From contig JBAJFE010000016.1 of the NCBI GenBank assembly GCA_037903355.1, forward strand, positions 682,001 through 746,000: a DNA stretch of 64,000 nt. Direction: 5' to 3'. Within the stretch, counting starts at the first letter, position 1. Every line of letters starts with the position of its first letter. Source of the stretch: Trichuris trichiura. Its lineage: Eukaryota; Nematoda; Enoplea; Trichinellida; Trichuridae. Under the pieces are notes generated by a model. It saw nothing but the letters and a program-made list of their open reading frames with translations. It ran no database searches and was not told the DNA's origin. Shown one piece after another: positions 1 to 11,528 of the stretch. Position numbers and translations under genes: made by a program.

Positions 1-19
1 CGTTTAATACGCGCACGGT

Positions 20-1413
20 TTAAACAAACGTAGCTTCATCACCGCTGGACTCATCTTCCAAGTCCGCTTCGCCATTGTCAAAGTAGGAGTCGATGTAGTC
101 ATTTTCCTAAAATGGTTATGCTACAGAAGCCCTATTCAAACGCCCAATAGTATACTGTAAATCGAACAGCTTACAGGAAAGAGATTTTATAAATTTTTAG
201 TACGTTACATACGCTCAGCAATGACCGATTTTGAGACGAGAAAGTCCCGCGTTACCACCTGCTTTTTAATAGCTCTTAAAAAGTGACATTTACTATTTAA
301 CTTACTTCAGACTGCGTGAATTAAGCAGATCATCACTTGAACTAAACCATGACTAATAAATATTTACGCCTAAGTCATACTGTAGCATGAAAAATGCAAG
401 TTCTTTTTTAAAAAGCCTGTCATACTGTAGCTTGAAAATGCAGGTACTTTTTTTTAAAAAACGGTTCCACGCTTAATTAATCCTACGCGTAAACACGAAG
501 CTTGTATTTTAGCAAAGTACAAAAATAATAAAAATTACAAACTGCTTTGGTACATTCAAGGCTTGAATGGTGAACGCAATAACTGAGGTTTTGAAAATTG
601 CAGTTTAAAAATCATTATTGAAACGTGATGTTCGAAATGAAAATTCACTTCGTTCAATGTTGGCCGAAAATAAAAATACGGTTACCTCTTCCAGATCATC
701 TTCATTCAGCTCATCCGCGGAAAGACCTCTTATGTCCATCTCGTCCCCTTCGCCCTCTTCGCCGGCGGGTCGCGTCTGATCCGTCGGCTGCTCCTCTTCT
801 GCAGCATCTTTTTCAGTCTCTGGGTGATCAATATCATTGTCTTGGCGCTTCCTGCGTTCTATTTCTTTTAGTGCCTTTAATTTCTACACCCATACAAAAA
901 TCCGTACCGTAACGACATAGCAGTACGTATGAGTGCTGGCATACCGCTTACCTTAGGTATCTCCTTGAGGTGGTTGCTAGCAGAGGGTTGACACAACTTC
1001 GACTTTGGGTGCAGTTCTTTTGGAAAACGATAAAAGGCTAAAAAAATTTACATTTCGCGATAGTGACATAACGACAGCAGAAAATTACGGAAGAACCGGT
1101 CGTTGCTAACTTTACACAGATCCGCCGTGTTCGGACGATGATAGTAAGGCAGTTGTTGCAGACGCATAACGTAGCCTCTTTCGAATGCAACGTGAAGGGA
1201 AACAGAATCGACATTAACAGGTGAGGGCTTCATTTCCAACGGCTGAAAAGTGCTTGGTAAACTGGGAAAATAAAAATGAAACTTTTGCTCGGCAAATACA
1301 CTCACAGGATAAAGATCCGTAGACCCGAATGCCTGCTGCCCGTTGAAACGGTATCTTTTAGTGCCCATATTTCGCGTCATAGATAGCAAATGAGATTTCT
1401 TCCCTCTCGGCAT
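20..1413 (-). CDS. POLR3G: RNA polymerase III subunit RPC7 (POLR3G-like)
   Basis: Small acidic subunit of RNA polymerase III, part of the RPC3/RPC6/RPC7 initiation subcomplex in the nucleus. Exons in gene order: 1413-1116, 1037-952, 883-686 and 106-20, about 222 aa, the usual length for the family. The N-terminal part carries the family segment FQPLEMKPSPVN followed by a QLPYY element. The middle exon is a basic stretch (FPKELHP, then KALKEIERRKR), and the end is acidic, with ENDYIDSYFDNGE and the terminal DEATFV typical of RPC7. Phase closes at all three introns. The start at 1413 is the first ATG in an open frame that stays intact; an intron near 1262-1305 is possible but does not keep phase. 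It is divergent from COQ5 across about 340 bp, so the two may share a promoter region. Confidence 0.88.
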
Positions 1414-1754
1414 TTGGCAGAACCTACAACGGGAAAACGCTTTTTTTCTATCTTAAAAGCCCATATGACAGCAGCACATGATAACACGTCGCGAAGCGGT
1501 TGAATAGATGCAGTAATTGAGCATGCAAGTAAAGACAGCATTAATACATGCCAACAGATATTAGTCAAAAAAATCGCATGAGGTACTTTCGCGAAGAGCT
1601 GCTAGTTATTTGAACTTGACTTTTTGCGATACAAACTGAGCGTGCTAAAAACTAATTAATCATTCGCAGGTTCATATTATTCCTACAGAACGCAAGGCAA
1701 CAATTGCGTTTTGCCAACTTAGGCTTTTCCTGCCACCTAAAAGTCGTCAGAACT
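1414..1754. promoter_or_regulatory. Divergent intergenic region between RPC7 and COQ5
   Basis: Non-coding spacer of about 340 bp between two head-to-head genes, so it presumably holds both promoters. No TATA box or other element could be assigned with confidence. An AT-rich stretch and one copy of the recurrent TTCGCAGGTT motif (about 1665-1674) lie in it. Confidence 0.35.
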
Positions 1755-3542
1755 ATGCTGATTCGACCAAGACTGAAAGCGGGATTCAATTCAATTTTGC
1801 CAGTTTTTTGCAGAGGCAAGAAAACTCATTTTGGCTTTGTCACCGTGGACGAAGATGAAAAGCAGCAAAGAGGTTTGCTTTGTCGAATTGCCGCTCGCGT
1901 CTCACTGCGCTTTGTTGGTTTTCAAAAAGCTTTTTCACTTAAAACGCTCGTTGCGATCACCCTTCGATTAGTTTTTCACTCCCTCTAACGACAAATGATT
2001 TTGTGGACTTTTTTCGCTTACAGTTTAAATTCTGAGTGTGCTAACCACGTCTAAACTGCTTGTGGCTTTTATTTTATTTTTTTCCTCATTAGCAATCATT
2101 GACGACAATGATTCGCTGCAGTAATACTAATATTTTTAAATTCTGACCATAATCTTAGAATCGAGAGCTTAAGTTGCCAGTTAATTTATCATTTGCTAAC
2201 CGTCATTCAAAACACGCTTAAATTCATATTTACAAACTAAATAATCCCCAAGAAGTGATTTTTATAAAAATTAATAAGGTAGTAAACAACCTTTACAGTA
2301 ATACAAATGTTTTGCAGGTACTAAAGTTTTCAAAAATTTGAATTCTGTTGTTGATTTATACACAGAAATTTTTCTAGCGCAACCAAATGCTTTCAATATA
2401 TTCCTATGTTGCGTAGAGGCAGAACGTCTCCCTTTCAATTATTTGTAGTGCTCCTTTTACCGCACTATTTCAAATTTTCTTAAAAACCATTTTTACAGTA
2501 CTTTCCTAAAGCTGCTGTGACCTGTACAGCGCAGTTGAAACCCTTCTAAAGAATTCGCAGGTTGAAATTTGGAAATTTTTTAAAGAAGTATATTCGCTGT
2601 TACGTTTTTCGAGGCCGGACTGCGATTAGTTCATGTGCTTCTAACTTTGTTTTCTTCTTTCCAGTATACGACGTATTTCATAATGTGGCAACGAAGTACG
2701 ACTTAATGAATGACGCCATGAGCTTTGGCTTGCACCGCCTTTGGAAGGACACTTTCGTAAGAGAGCTGCGTCCAAAGCCTTATATGAGAATTCTCGATGC
2801 CGCCGGAGGTACTGGTGATATAGCTTTACGCATATCATCCGAATCGCGTAAGATTAGCCCGTCTCGGCCATGCGAAGTTGTAGTGACGGACATTAATCAA
2901 TCGATGCTCAATGTTGGCAGACAAAAGGCGAAACAAAGTCGAGCAACAGGTGAATATGTTGTATTGGTTTTTTGTTTATCTAATTTCTTTTGTTGGCAGG
3001 ACTATCCTGGCTTAGAGCAGACGCTGAAGAATTACCTTTCAACGACAATACCTTCGACGCCTACACAATTGCCTTTGGCATACGAAATTGTACTCATATT
3101 GAAAAGGTGCTCAACGAAGCATTACGTGTGCTTATGCCCGGTGGCAGATTTATGTGCCTCGAATTTAGCCGAGTGCGAAGCCAACTACTTTCGCTGTATC
3201 GTCATTAAAGAAAGGCTTTTAAAACAGCCATTTACTTTGCTGTCTTCCAGACCCTACGACTGGTACTCCTTCAACATCATACCAGTACTTGGACGACTCA
3301 TTGCCAACGATTGGACCTCCTATCGCTACTTGGTAGAAAGTATTAGAACTTTTCCCGATCAGGTATGCGATAGGCAGTCGCTTATTTATATTGTGCGCAC
3401 CCGCTTAAGGAAATTTAAATTTCAGCAAACTTTTGCCAAATTGATACAACAATCCGGCTTCCAATCCGTCACTTGGACCAACATGCTTTGCGGCATTGTA
3501 GCCATACATTCGGGCTACAAACCGACGACCCGCCCTCATTAA
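1755..3542 (+). CDS. COQ5: Ubiquinone biosynthesis C-methyltransferase COQ5
   Basis: Class I SAM-dependent methyltransferase that C-methylates the benzoquinone ring in coenzyme Q synthesis, on the matrix side of the inner mitochondrial membrane. Exons: 1755-1872, 2665-2949, 3000-3195, 3251-3362 and 3426-3542, giving 275 aa. The first exon has a short R/K-rich presequence and then [13 protein letters not shown]. Motif I is [12 protein letters not shown], followed by DAEELPF and [10 protein letters not shown]. The C-terminus matches the family ([13 protein letters not shown], then [10 protein letters not shown]). Phase closes at all four introns. The start is the ATG at 1755; an open frame begins slightly earlier but without ATG. 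The first intron is 792 bp, the others 50-63 bp. It converges on NMT with about 200 bp between stop codons. Confidence 0.95.
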
Positions 3543-3743
3543 GCGAGGCGTCTTTTTGACAACGGTGCGTAACCAAAGAAAAATAATTTGAAACGATATT
3601 AACCTCGTTGCGGCAGAATTGAGTTAACGAAAACCGAATTGCTAATATTAGCGCTTGATCTTTCACAATTCGGCCCGCAAAACTGTCACTGAAGAATCAA
3701 ACCTATCTAAAAAAAAGAATCATCGTTAAAATCGATTGAAGGG

Positions 3744-6700
3744 CTATGCATAAGCTTTGATTACCTTTTCGGGCGGCATTTCGGGGCATTTCCAATTGTA
3801 CAAGTAGTACTGTAGATGCCCATCGCCTACGCCGAATTTGAGCTCTTCCAAAAATTTACTATTATCCATCAAATCGAGCGCATTGAAAACATCGTAGCCG
3901 GCCTGAATAGACAAAAAAAGATTATATGGACATTGCGGATAGCCTTTTAAAGGGTTGATACATTTTTTGCCAGAATCAAAGCATCGAATATCAGCTGGTT
4001 GATGGGAGTCTTTGTGGAAACGCTGTAGAACAAGTAGGCCGCGCGAATGGACTTGTATACTGGATGATGCATCACCGTAGATGGTAGCGTGTAATAGCTG
4101 ACAAAGTCAGTGACAACACCATTATCCTAAACGCGTACTGTTCTCGTAGGCGAGCTTGAAAAAAAGCTGTTATTATTACCTCGACAACGTAACTGTCAAT
4201 GATGTCTTGACGTGGCATAAACCAGTGAAACATTTCGTCCAAAGAAAAGACTGGAGCCAAATCGAATTTGCCCAAATGCTGGTCGAGCAAATGGCGCACT
4301 ACCTTCACATCCCGAGCTTCCATTCGTCTCATTCCTGGCGTCTTTGTCTCCTAAATAATAATTTAAATATTCCATAGGCGCAACAACATGACGACAGTTT
4401 ACAGAGAAATGTTTACTCCAAATTGCGGGCGATATCGATCGGTCAAATTTGAATTGGTGTAAATGATATGCAAGTTAACGGAACTCAAATCAATTTTTTT
4501 AGTAATCGCATCGCACTTAAATCCGCGCGCACACATCTAACTTCAACCAAATGAGATCAAATTGTCTTCGACAGTTCCTTGAAATCATGTTGGCTTCAGA
4601 AATTGGGTCTGTCATACTGTAATAACAAACTACCTAATTTTACTTTATCTTTCTCTTCTAATTTTATTTTTCATCTCATTATCGTCACCGCTAGATTTTG
4701 CCTGACATTATTACAATTTTATTTACTCGTAATACCTATTCTATTTAATAAATCGAATTCTTTAATATTTCCTAGTAGATCTTCAGATTCACGGGTTTGG
4801 CCTGTTGGATGTATCTGTAAGTAAACTTCAAAAAATGCCCTACCAACGGATGGATGAGCAAATTGTAAGACAAAATACAGAACAATTTGTATACCGTACG
4901 TTTCGGAACTGCTCGTGTTCCGTCGTCAGCAGTGTTGGGGAGAAGGTGTTTATTCGGTAAGGGGTTTATATAGCGCATGGGTACAATGGGTGTTTGATTA
5001 GTTAGGTAGGGCGCAGCATTGGAATTTATTAATCGGCGCAGCCCATACTTCACTAACCTCCATGCCATTGTCGCGATTGATAGTGGAGTTGCTCTGGATG
5101 TACAGAGCCTCCTTAATACGCCTAAGATGTAATAAGTTTTCGTGGCATATGATCTTCGGGTGCGGGTCGAGTGTTCACCGAGATGCGTGCTCAACGATCA
5201 CTGAGGCACTTATAACTTGAGTTCTCCATGGCTTTTCGAGGGTCCGTTGCCGGTGGACGCCCTCGGGTCGGTGGTCTGTACCCCATTGAGTCTTCGTTCG
5301 GCGTTTTTGTATGTCAACACATTCTTCATGTGTTGGCCGAATCGCTTAAGTAAAGTGTTGCCCGTTTCTCCTATGTAGGAGGCGTTGCAACCATACTTTA
5401 TTTGATAAATGACACCGGGTCTGCTGTCAAAAGGAACCTTGATCTTGTCATTTCTCACAATCGAACGAAGATTACATGAACTTTTTAAATCTCACGTTGA
5501 AATTTAAGGAGCGCCCCAGTCTCCTGATTCGTTCACTTAAACCACTGTAGTAGGGAAGGAGCAGCACCGGGCGTTGTTGGTTATCAGGCGGGGACGGTGA
5601 TGAAGGTTTATTTTGTTGGCACTGTTTAATATTGGAATTGATGAATTTACTGGGGTATCCGTTACTGCATAGTGTGTTATAAATGTGTCTTAATTCTGTA
5701 TTTAAATATTCGGGGTCACAAACCGTTAGGGCCCTGTCAACCATCCCTTTAACTATACCTCTTTTAAATGAAATAGGGTGATGAGAAGAAAAGTTTAGAT
5801 GCCGGTCCGAGTGGGTGGGATTCCTATAAACTGTTGTTTTTAACTTATTCCCTTGTTCAATGACTAAGACATCTAGAAAAGGGAGTTTACAATTATTTTC
5901 CTTCTCAATGGTTAGCGTTATCTGGTTGGGGAAGAGACTATTCAGGTGCTCCAAGAGAGTTTCTTCACTGCCTGATTTTATGATGGCAAAGATGTCGTCT
6001 ACATATCTTTTGAAAAGGATAGGAGGGGCACAGTCTTGCAGAGTGCTGAAGGCTTTTTCTTCGAGATGTTCCATGAAGATCTCCGCAAGTATGGAGGAGA
6101 GTGGACTGCCCATGGGTGCACCGTCCTTTTGTGAGAAGAAACTATCCTGGTATCTGAAGTAGTTGCCCTCGCGCATGCAGAACGACACTAATTTAACTAT
6201 GTGGGTGGGGTTTAATTTCTTCCTCTGTAAGATGGTGTCGTCCGCATCTAACAGAGTTTGAAGCAAGTTGATGGTATATTTTATGGGAACGCTTGTGAAG
6301 AGGTCTTTTGCATCGTAACTGACCATGATGTCGCCGGGTTGCATTTTTATGTCTTTTAGTGTGGAACAAAATTCTTTACAATTTTTAACATTGGACTCGC
6401 GTTTACCGGTTAGGGGTTGGATTATAGTTTTTAAATATGAACAAAGTCTTGAGGTGACACTATTAATGCTGAAGACAACTGGTCTTAGAGGGACCCCTGG
6501 TTTGTGGATTTTGGGAAGGCCGTAAAGTTCAGGGCACCTAGTGTTACTGATGTATGAGAGACTACGGTTTATTTTAGAAATAATTGGGTCTTGGGATTCA
6601 TTGGCGAAGGAGTCTAACATATTTTGCAAAAGTTTTCGGGTCTTATCGGTCGGATCTTGTTTTATGGGACGGTAAACGGGGTTGCTGAGGAGCTCATTTA

Positions 6701-9700
6701 TCTTTTGTATGTACATGTTCCTATCCAGTATAACAACCGTATTACCTTTGTCAGCCTTCGTAATCACAATGTCCGTTCTAGATTTTAGATTTTTAATGAT
6801 CCCCCGTTCTGAACTGCTTAGGTTTGGGGTCGGAAGACTGTTGTTGTTGTTGCGCAATACTAGGCTGGAGATGTGACCTTTAATTTCTTTAGCCACTTTA
6901 GGATCGGTTTGCGCGAGACCGTATTCTGTGGAGGCAATTATATCTAAAATCGGGGGGTTCTTAGGAGTGGGAACGAAATTTAAACCTTTGCCTAAAACTG
7001 TTTTCTCATTATCGTTCAGAACAAGGGCGCTGAGGTTAACGATAGTTTTTTTTCTGTGTTATTGAGTGAAGATAATGGACGCGCTTGCTTAGTGTTGGAC
7101 CTACGGTACTCCCAGGAGCGGGAACAGTATAGGGATTGGAACTTTCTGTCTAGAAGGGCTGTTTGGTTTATTTTTATTAGGGAACTAGTATTTTTAATGC
7201 GGAATCTCAGTTGGGCGAGAAGGTCCGGTCTTAAAGAGTCAGAAAGGAAGGTTGAGGAGCTGTTAGAAACATACCTTAAGTGGGCTATTGATTTTCTATG
7301 GTCCCTGATGGTGGACCTCAACAGGAAAAAACCGGTGGATTTTAATAAATTACTCGTTCGTTAACTGTGAGCGTGGTTCCATTTTAGATGGAAGCTTTTT
7401 GGCAGCAGGCCAGCGTCACGACATTTAATCAGGAAGGCAAGCTTACCGACTGTCGATGTAAGCTAGCTATTTGTCTGTTCTAGCAGCTTAGCTGCTTCAA
7501 GGACTTGCGCACCGTGAGCACTTCTGATGTTTCGAAAGACAAAATGTCTTTTAACAGGCTTGAATAGTTTCATAGTAGATCTTCAGATTCACCCGTTCAG
7601 TAGATCTTCGCCATTACTTCGGAATTTCAAACCCGTGAATCTGAAGATCTACTATGAAACTATTCAAGTCTGTTAAAAGACATCCTGTCTTTCGAAATTC
7701 TTTAATAAAACTATTTCAGTTTCTTAAAATTCTTACTGACTTCATCTTAGTTTTTGACAGGATTTTGAATAGTTCGCTGTGGTACCGAAGGCTTACGCTA
7801 TTGGTCCTACAACGTCTAAGTCGGCCGGAGTTTAGGGTAAAACCTTAAGGGGAACGCTAAACCTTTCTCCCGGGATTCCGAAATGCAAATCATTCTTGGA
7901 TAAAGCCGTCCCGCAAAAGTGTAATAAAGTCAGGCAAAATTTATCGGCGACGATAGTGAGAAGAAAAATAAAACTAAGTAAGAGAAGATTTCAAATAAAC
8001 GAGAATTGATAACGAAGTAAAGTAAAATTAGGTAGTTTGCTATTACAGTATGACAGATCCAATATCTGAAGCCAACGGAATTTCAAGAAACTGACGAAGA
8101 CAATTTGATCTTATTTGGTTGAACTGAAATGTGCGCGCGCAGATTTAAGTGCGACGCGACTACTAAAAAAAATTGATTTGAGTTCCGTTAACCTGCATAT
8201 CATTTACACCAATTCAAATTTGACCGGTCGATATCTCAATTTGGTCTTATTTGGTTGGGCTGGGTGAAGCCGTCTCACCAAAAAGCGAATCGCCCGATTT
8301 TCCCTTCAATTTCCTGTATAGATTTTTTGAAATACTAAAAGCAGCGACAAGTTACAGAAACTTTTTCGGAACCACTCTCAGACTATTTAAAACTGACTCA
8401 GACGCAAAAGAAGTCGTCTTAAGTCTTTGGTTCGCAGTTTTTAGGCGTCAGATTCTTTTGAATTACGCTTCTCAGGTTTTGAAATTCAAATCTAATCTAA
8501 GGTACAAGTACAGTAAGCTGAAAACAATGCAAATCGTCCATAAACAAAAATTTTCTTGACTATTTCTGTCAGGCAAAGACTATTTAGCTAAACGGAACAC
8601 TCTGTAAAAAAACAACTTCAAAATCTTTTGAATTCTAACTCACTTTCGCAAAAACTTCAGAAAAGACTAACGCTATTCTGCTTTCAATTCTTTGCAATCT
8701 ACGCTTGAACGCTTCGACTATAACCATTACTGCTAGAGAAGAAACAACGTAAGCGCCAGCCGTGTCCAAACCTGATCTACCGATTAAAAAAAGCGTCAAA
8801 CCAACAGGTTCTTCTGTCAGTCCGAAGCGCATTGTGGGCCGTTTTTGAAATGCAGGTTCCTTTCTGGCAAGAATGCTCTTAACTTGTTCTACCTTTACTG
8901 GAGAGCACGCCGGCTATCCTTTTTTGCCTTTACTTAAATCGAAGCCAGAACATAAGCTTTATTTTTAGGCTCAGGCTTAAGTAAAGGCAGGACAGGATGG
9001 CCGGTAGACTTACAGTATGACAGTGAGGCGCCAAGGAGACGAGATGCCGCATTGCGCAAGCAAATGTTTTAGTGCACCTTAACCTAGTTGAATTCAAAAA
9101 AGAAACGGCTGAATGTTGGTTTTACGTGCTACACCTACGTTAAGACGCAATAAATGCTACTACTCTTTACAGTAAACTTTGCCTTCAGGTACATAGTAAA
9201 CTATTCCATAAATTTTGCCTAAAATAGATAAGAACAGTAAGAAAACAAGTCGCTGATTGAAGCTGACTAAACGGTGGCCAAAGTAGTGCCTCTATGACTA
9301 TCAGCGCGCACTTAATAGCCTAAACCTTCCACTATGTAAACGATCAGTGAAGACAGCAGATTTTCGCTAAAAGTCTTGAACAATTCTTATCTGAAGCTGT
9401 GTCAATCGGTGTTCGGCATTATCTATATTGCGCCTACAAAAGTAACGCTATTCAATCAAGATTGCATTTACTAAAATGAATAAAGCGTTATAGCAGCTTT
9501 GACCTTGATTGATCGACGCAGCTTAGTTTTTCTAAGGCGCGAAAATACTCTAGCAGAATGGTTCAAAGCATATTGATTGAATTGATTTCAGTACAGTAAG
9601 CAATACGAACATGCACACACAAAATGGACTCACCTTTGGAAGTTTGTAGAGCTTGACGGCACGTTGAAGAGTCATATTTTTGCCTAACTGAGAAAATTTG

Positions 9701-10788
9701 ACATCTATGAGTTTTTTCGGGTTTAGCGACCGGTGCCAATAGCTTTAAGTTTCAAAAAAACGTCGAATTTAAACTGCGCATTTTTTTTGGAAAGGGAGGA
9801 CGCATACCAGCACGAGCTGACTGGGCGAGGCAGAACGACTCCGGCTGTATAAACAGCTTGAAAAATGCCAGTCAAATGGACCCGTCTGGTCACTTCACGG
9901 ATAAGCACTGGAGCCATTCGTTTCGAGCGAAGTTTCTTGTGAACACATAGGAAGTTTATCTCAACCATTTTCATAGCTCTAAGCGGGGATAATAATTTGC
10001 ATAGGCAAAAATTTAAACTACCTGTTGTAGACGCGAATTGTTGCTGGGATGGCACTAATAAAACCAACCATCTTTTTCGATTTCGACACGCGAACGCCGA
10101 TGAACCAACCAGGTTGCCAACCGGGTGGCCTCAATGCCCTGTAAACAACATTTACAAATAAACAAAGTAAAGATTTAAATTCTTGAACGGTTACCATCTT
10201 AGAAATTCCAACGAATAGTCGAAACGAAACATGTTCTCGTCGTCTTCCACGTAGTTCTCACTCAGCAGTTTGTACGTCTCGTACATCTGAATGAAAAACG
10301 TTCATTCATTAAGCTATCTAAGGAAATCAGTTGTAGCACAAACTTGTTGATCATTATCGGTATCTACGTCCGACCATTCAAATCCATCAGGCAAACTATA
10401 CGGCTCCTGTCGAATTGCTTCCTTTTCTTTGTCCGCTTGTAAAGGCTCGCTCTTGTCGACGACTTCGTCTGCATATAAACGCATTTGTTTGCAATGGAAA
10501 AGCGGAGCGTCAATGGAAATAAATACCGAACTTTGGGACCGGTTGAGTATCCCAAAATTGAAAAGACTTTTGCCTCGCAATCTCCCACGCTTTCGTGTTA
10601 TTTCGCCCGTCACCAGCCGATAGCGTCAACAAGGTGAGCAGACGATTCCTCAGCTCAAGTTCGGGAATTTCTACAACCGATATCACTTTGCTTCCGGATC
10701 GGTTGGCGCCATCGGACGTCGACTCGGACAAGGACTCTTCCGGTTTTTCATTGTTCGATTTTTCCGAGTTCTCCACGTGATTTTCCAT
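3744..10788 (-). CDS. NMT1: Glycylpeptide N-tetradecanoyltransferase (N-myristoyltransferase)
   Basis: Transfers myristate from myristoyl-CoA to N-terminal glycine of cytosolic proteins. Exons in gene order: 10788-10527, 10468-10344, 10286-10195, 10138-10022, 9978-9808, 9742-9634, 4350-4180, 4126-3962 and 3902-3744, giving 456 aa. Landmarks in order: [36 protein letters not shown], the signature [56 protein letters not shown], and the near-terminal FNALDLMDN and [11 protein letters not shown]. The last residues extend slightly past the usual Leu-Gln end (KVIKAYA), which is odd because the family C-terminal carboxylate is catalytic. Phase closes at all eight introns. One intron (4351-9633) is 5.3 kb, about a hundred times the usual size here, and carries a PLE in inverted-repeat arms. 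Confidence 0.96.
4892..4937 (-). ncRNA. Hammerhead-ribozyme-like motif in PLE copy 1 terminus
   Basis: On the minus strand the order is CTGACGA, a 5-bp stem GGAAC/GTTCC, GAAA, then CGTA as a minimal stem III with an NUH site, and CGG that can pair with CTG just before the core to form stem I. PLE terminal repeats are known to carry minimal type I hammerheads. The same layout recurs in the other two copies. Confidence 0.6.
5210..7020 (-). pseudogene. PLE polyprotein of copy 1, frameshifted
   Basis: One long open stretch runs from about 7020 to 5472 and covers the N-terminal extension ([10 protein letters not shown], then [11 protein letters not shown]), the fingers ([17 protein letters not shown]), the palm motif [17 protein letters not shown], the catalytic RYVDDIF, and the thumb with [17 protein letters not shown] stop near 5472 is followed, after a one-base frame change, by [15 protein letters not shown] and the GIY-YIG domain to about 5210. 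More tail sequence ([13 protein letters not shown]) is readable in other frames down to about 5060. Catalytic aspartates are intact, so the copy looks young but inactive as it stands. Confidence 0.85.
7532..7696. repeat. 63-bp-arm hairpin at the right side of PLE copy 1
   Basis: Positions 7532-7594 and 7634-7696 are reverse complements with few mismatches, separated by about 40 nt. The arms include TTCATAGTAGATCTTCAGAT and its complement. It could be the junction between the PLE and the host fold-back element. Confidence 0.75.
8241..9633. other. Remainder of the large NMT intron, non-coding
   Basis: No convincing coding exon. An imperfect hairpin lies at about 8912-9003 (TTGCCTTTACTTAA opposite TTAAGTAAAGGCA). 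One TACAGTATGACAG motif follows at about 9012. Confidence 0.6.
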
Positions 10789-11528
10789 TCCTTAACAAGT
10801 GGGAAACTAAAAAAAGTCGAAGTAAAAAAGACGTACGCTTCAAACGTTTTCTCCGATCGGACCTCTTTACAACGCACGCATCGCTATCAGGCCATTTGTG
10901 CGCAACACAGAACGCCTTACATGATTTGCAGGTACAATTCGCATAAATTACCGCTAGCTGTGCAATGCAAATGAGCTTTTCGCAAAACTGCAGCTCGCGT
11001 CGTAGGTTTACAGTTTGCGCTTTTTTCTCTTGCAGTAAATGGCAGCTCGGTTGGAAAATGCTTGGTTTCGCTTAAATGCACCGCTACCACCGGTTGTAAA
11101 CAAGTCGGACTTTCTTGAAAAGTGTTTATTTTTATTTTTCCTTTTAAATATTACGACTACGATGAGAAAAAAATTTTCTAAAATATTGCAAATCTCATTG
11201 CTGACTTGAATGCTTACAAGTGACGCTCAAGCCTTACAGTAAGGTAAGTAACAGAAATAATTTAATTTTTGTAAGCATTTTTATTTTATGGTCAGCTTGA
11301 TTATGCAAATTTAGTACATTCCGAGTTTACATCAAGCTTTTGTAGCTCCCATTCAAAGTAATTGGTACCTGCAAGCCATATTCGTACTGTAATTGTTGTG
11401 GTGTAGACTTTGACATGTTGTACCTGCTGCGATTGAGTGTTTAATGCCTTGTTGAGGTAGGCGGTTGGCGCAGCGACTGCTATCTTTTATTTCTCATTCG
11501 ATTGTTTAGCAATTATTTTAGCTTCCGA
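10789..11528. promoter_or_regulatory. Divergent spacer between NMT and the PELP1-like gene
   Basis: Non-coding spacer of about 740 bp between two genes transcribed away from each other; it should contain both promoters. One GATTTGCAGGTAC motif sits at about 10926. A pyrimidine-rich stretch followed by AG just before 11511 could be a 5' UTR or trans-splice acceptor for the plus-strand gene. Confidence 0.35.

Larger units (their letters stand above)
4793..7573 (-). mobile_element. Penelope-like retroelement, copy 1 (RT + GIY-YIG, decayed)
   Basis: A PLE on the same strand as NMT, inside its large intron. It contains reverse transcriptase sequence with [10 protein letters not shown] and a GIY-YIG endonuclease part (GVIYQI, then SYIGETGN). 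Coding is broken by frameshifts near 7020-7040, near 5465 and again near 5200. The 20-bp string TAGTAGATCTTCAGATTCAC stands in direct orientation on both sides (4773-4792 and 7574-7593), which may be a target-site duplication, but it is also part of surrounding inverted repeats, so the borders are approximate. A hammerhead-like motif lies near the 3' end. PLEs are known to combine RT with GIY-YIG; the call rests on this domain order. Confidence 0.85.
4427..8240. repeat. Long inverted-repeat (fold-back) structure in NMT intron
   Basis: Positions about 4427-4735 reappear in reverse complement at about 7918-8240. The arms are roughly 310 bp long and about 80-85% alike by eye, sharing blocks such as TTTGAATTGGTGTAAATGAT and CTACCTAATTTTACTTTA. 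A second, inner block (TAGTAGATCTTCAGATTCAC with following CGGGTTTG) occurs at about 4773-4799 and inverted at about 7627-7653. The simplest reading is an older fold-back DNA element in the intron into which a PLE later inserted. No target-site duplication at the outer ends could be fixed, and no transposase was seen. Confidence 0.7.

Noticed and set aside
4772..5194. 140-codon minus-strand frame at the end of PLE copy 1
   Set aside because: The true PLE tail ([13 protein letters not shown]) is in a different frame; the long frame is a chance reading of decayed sequence.
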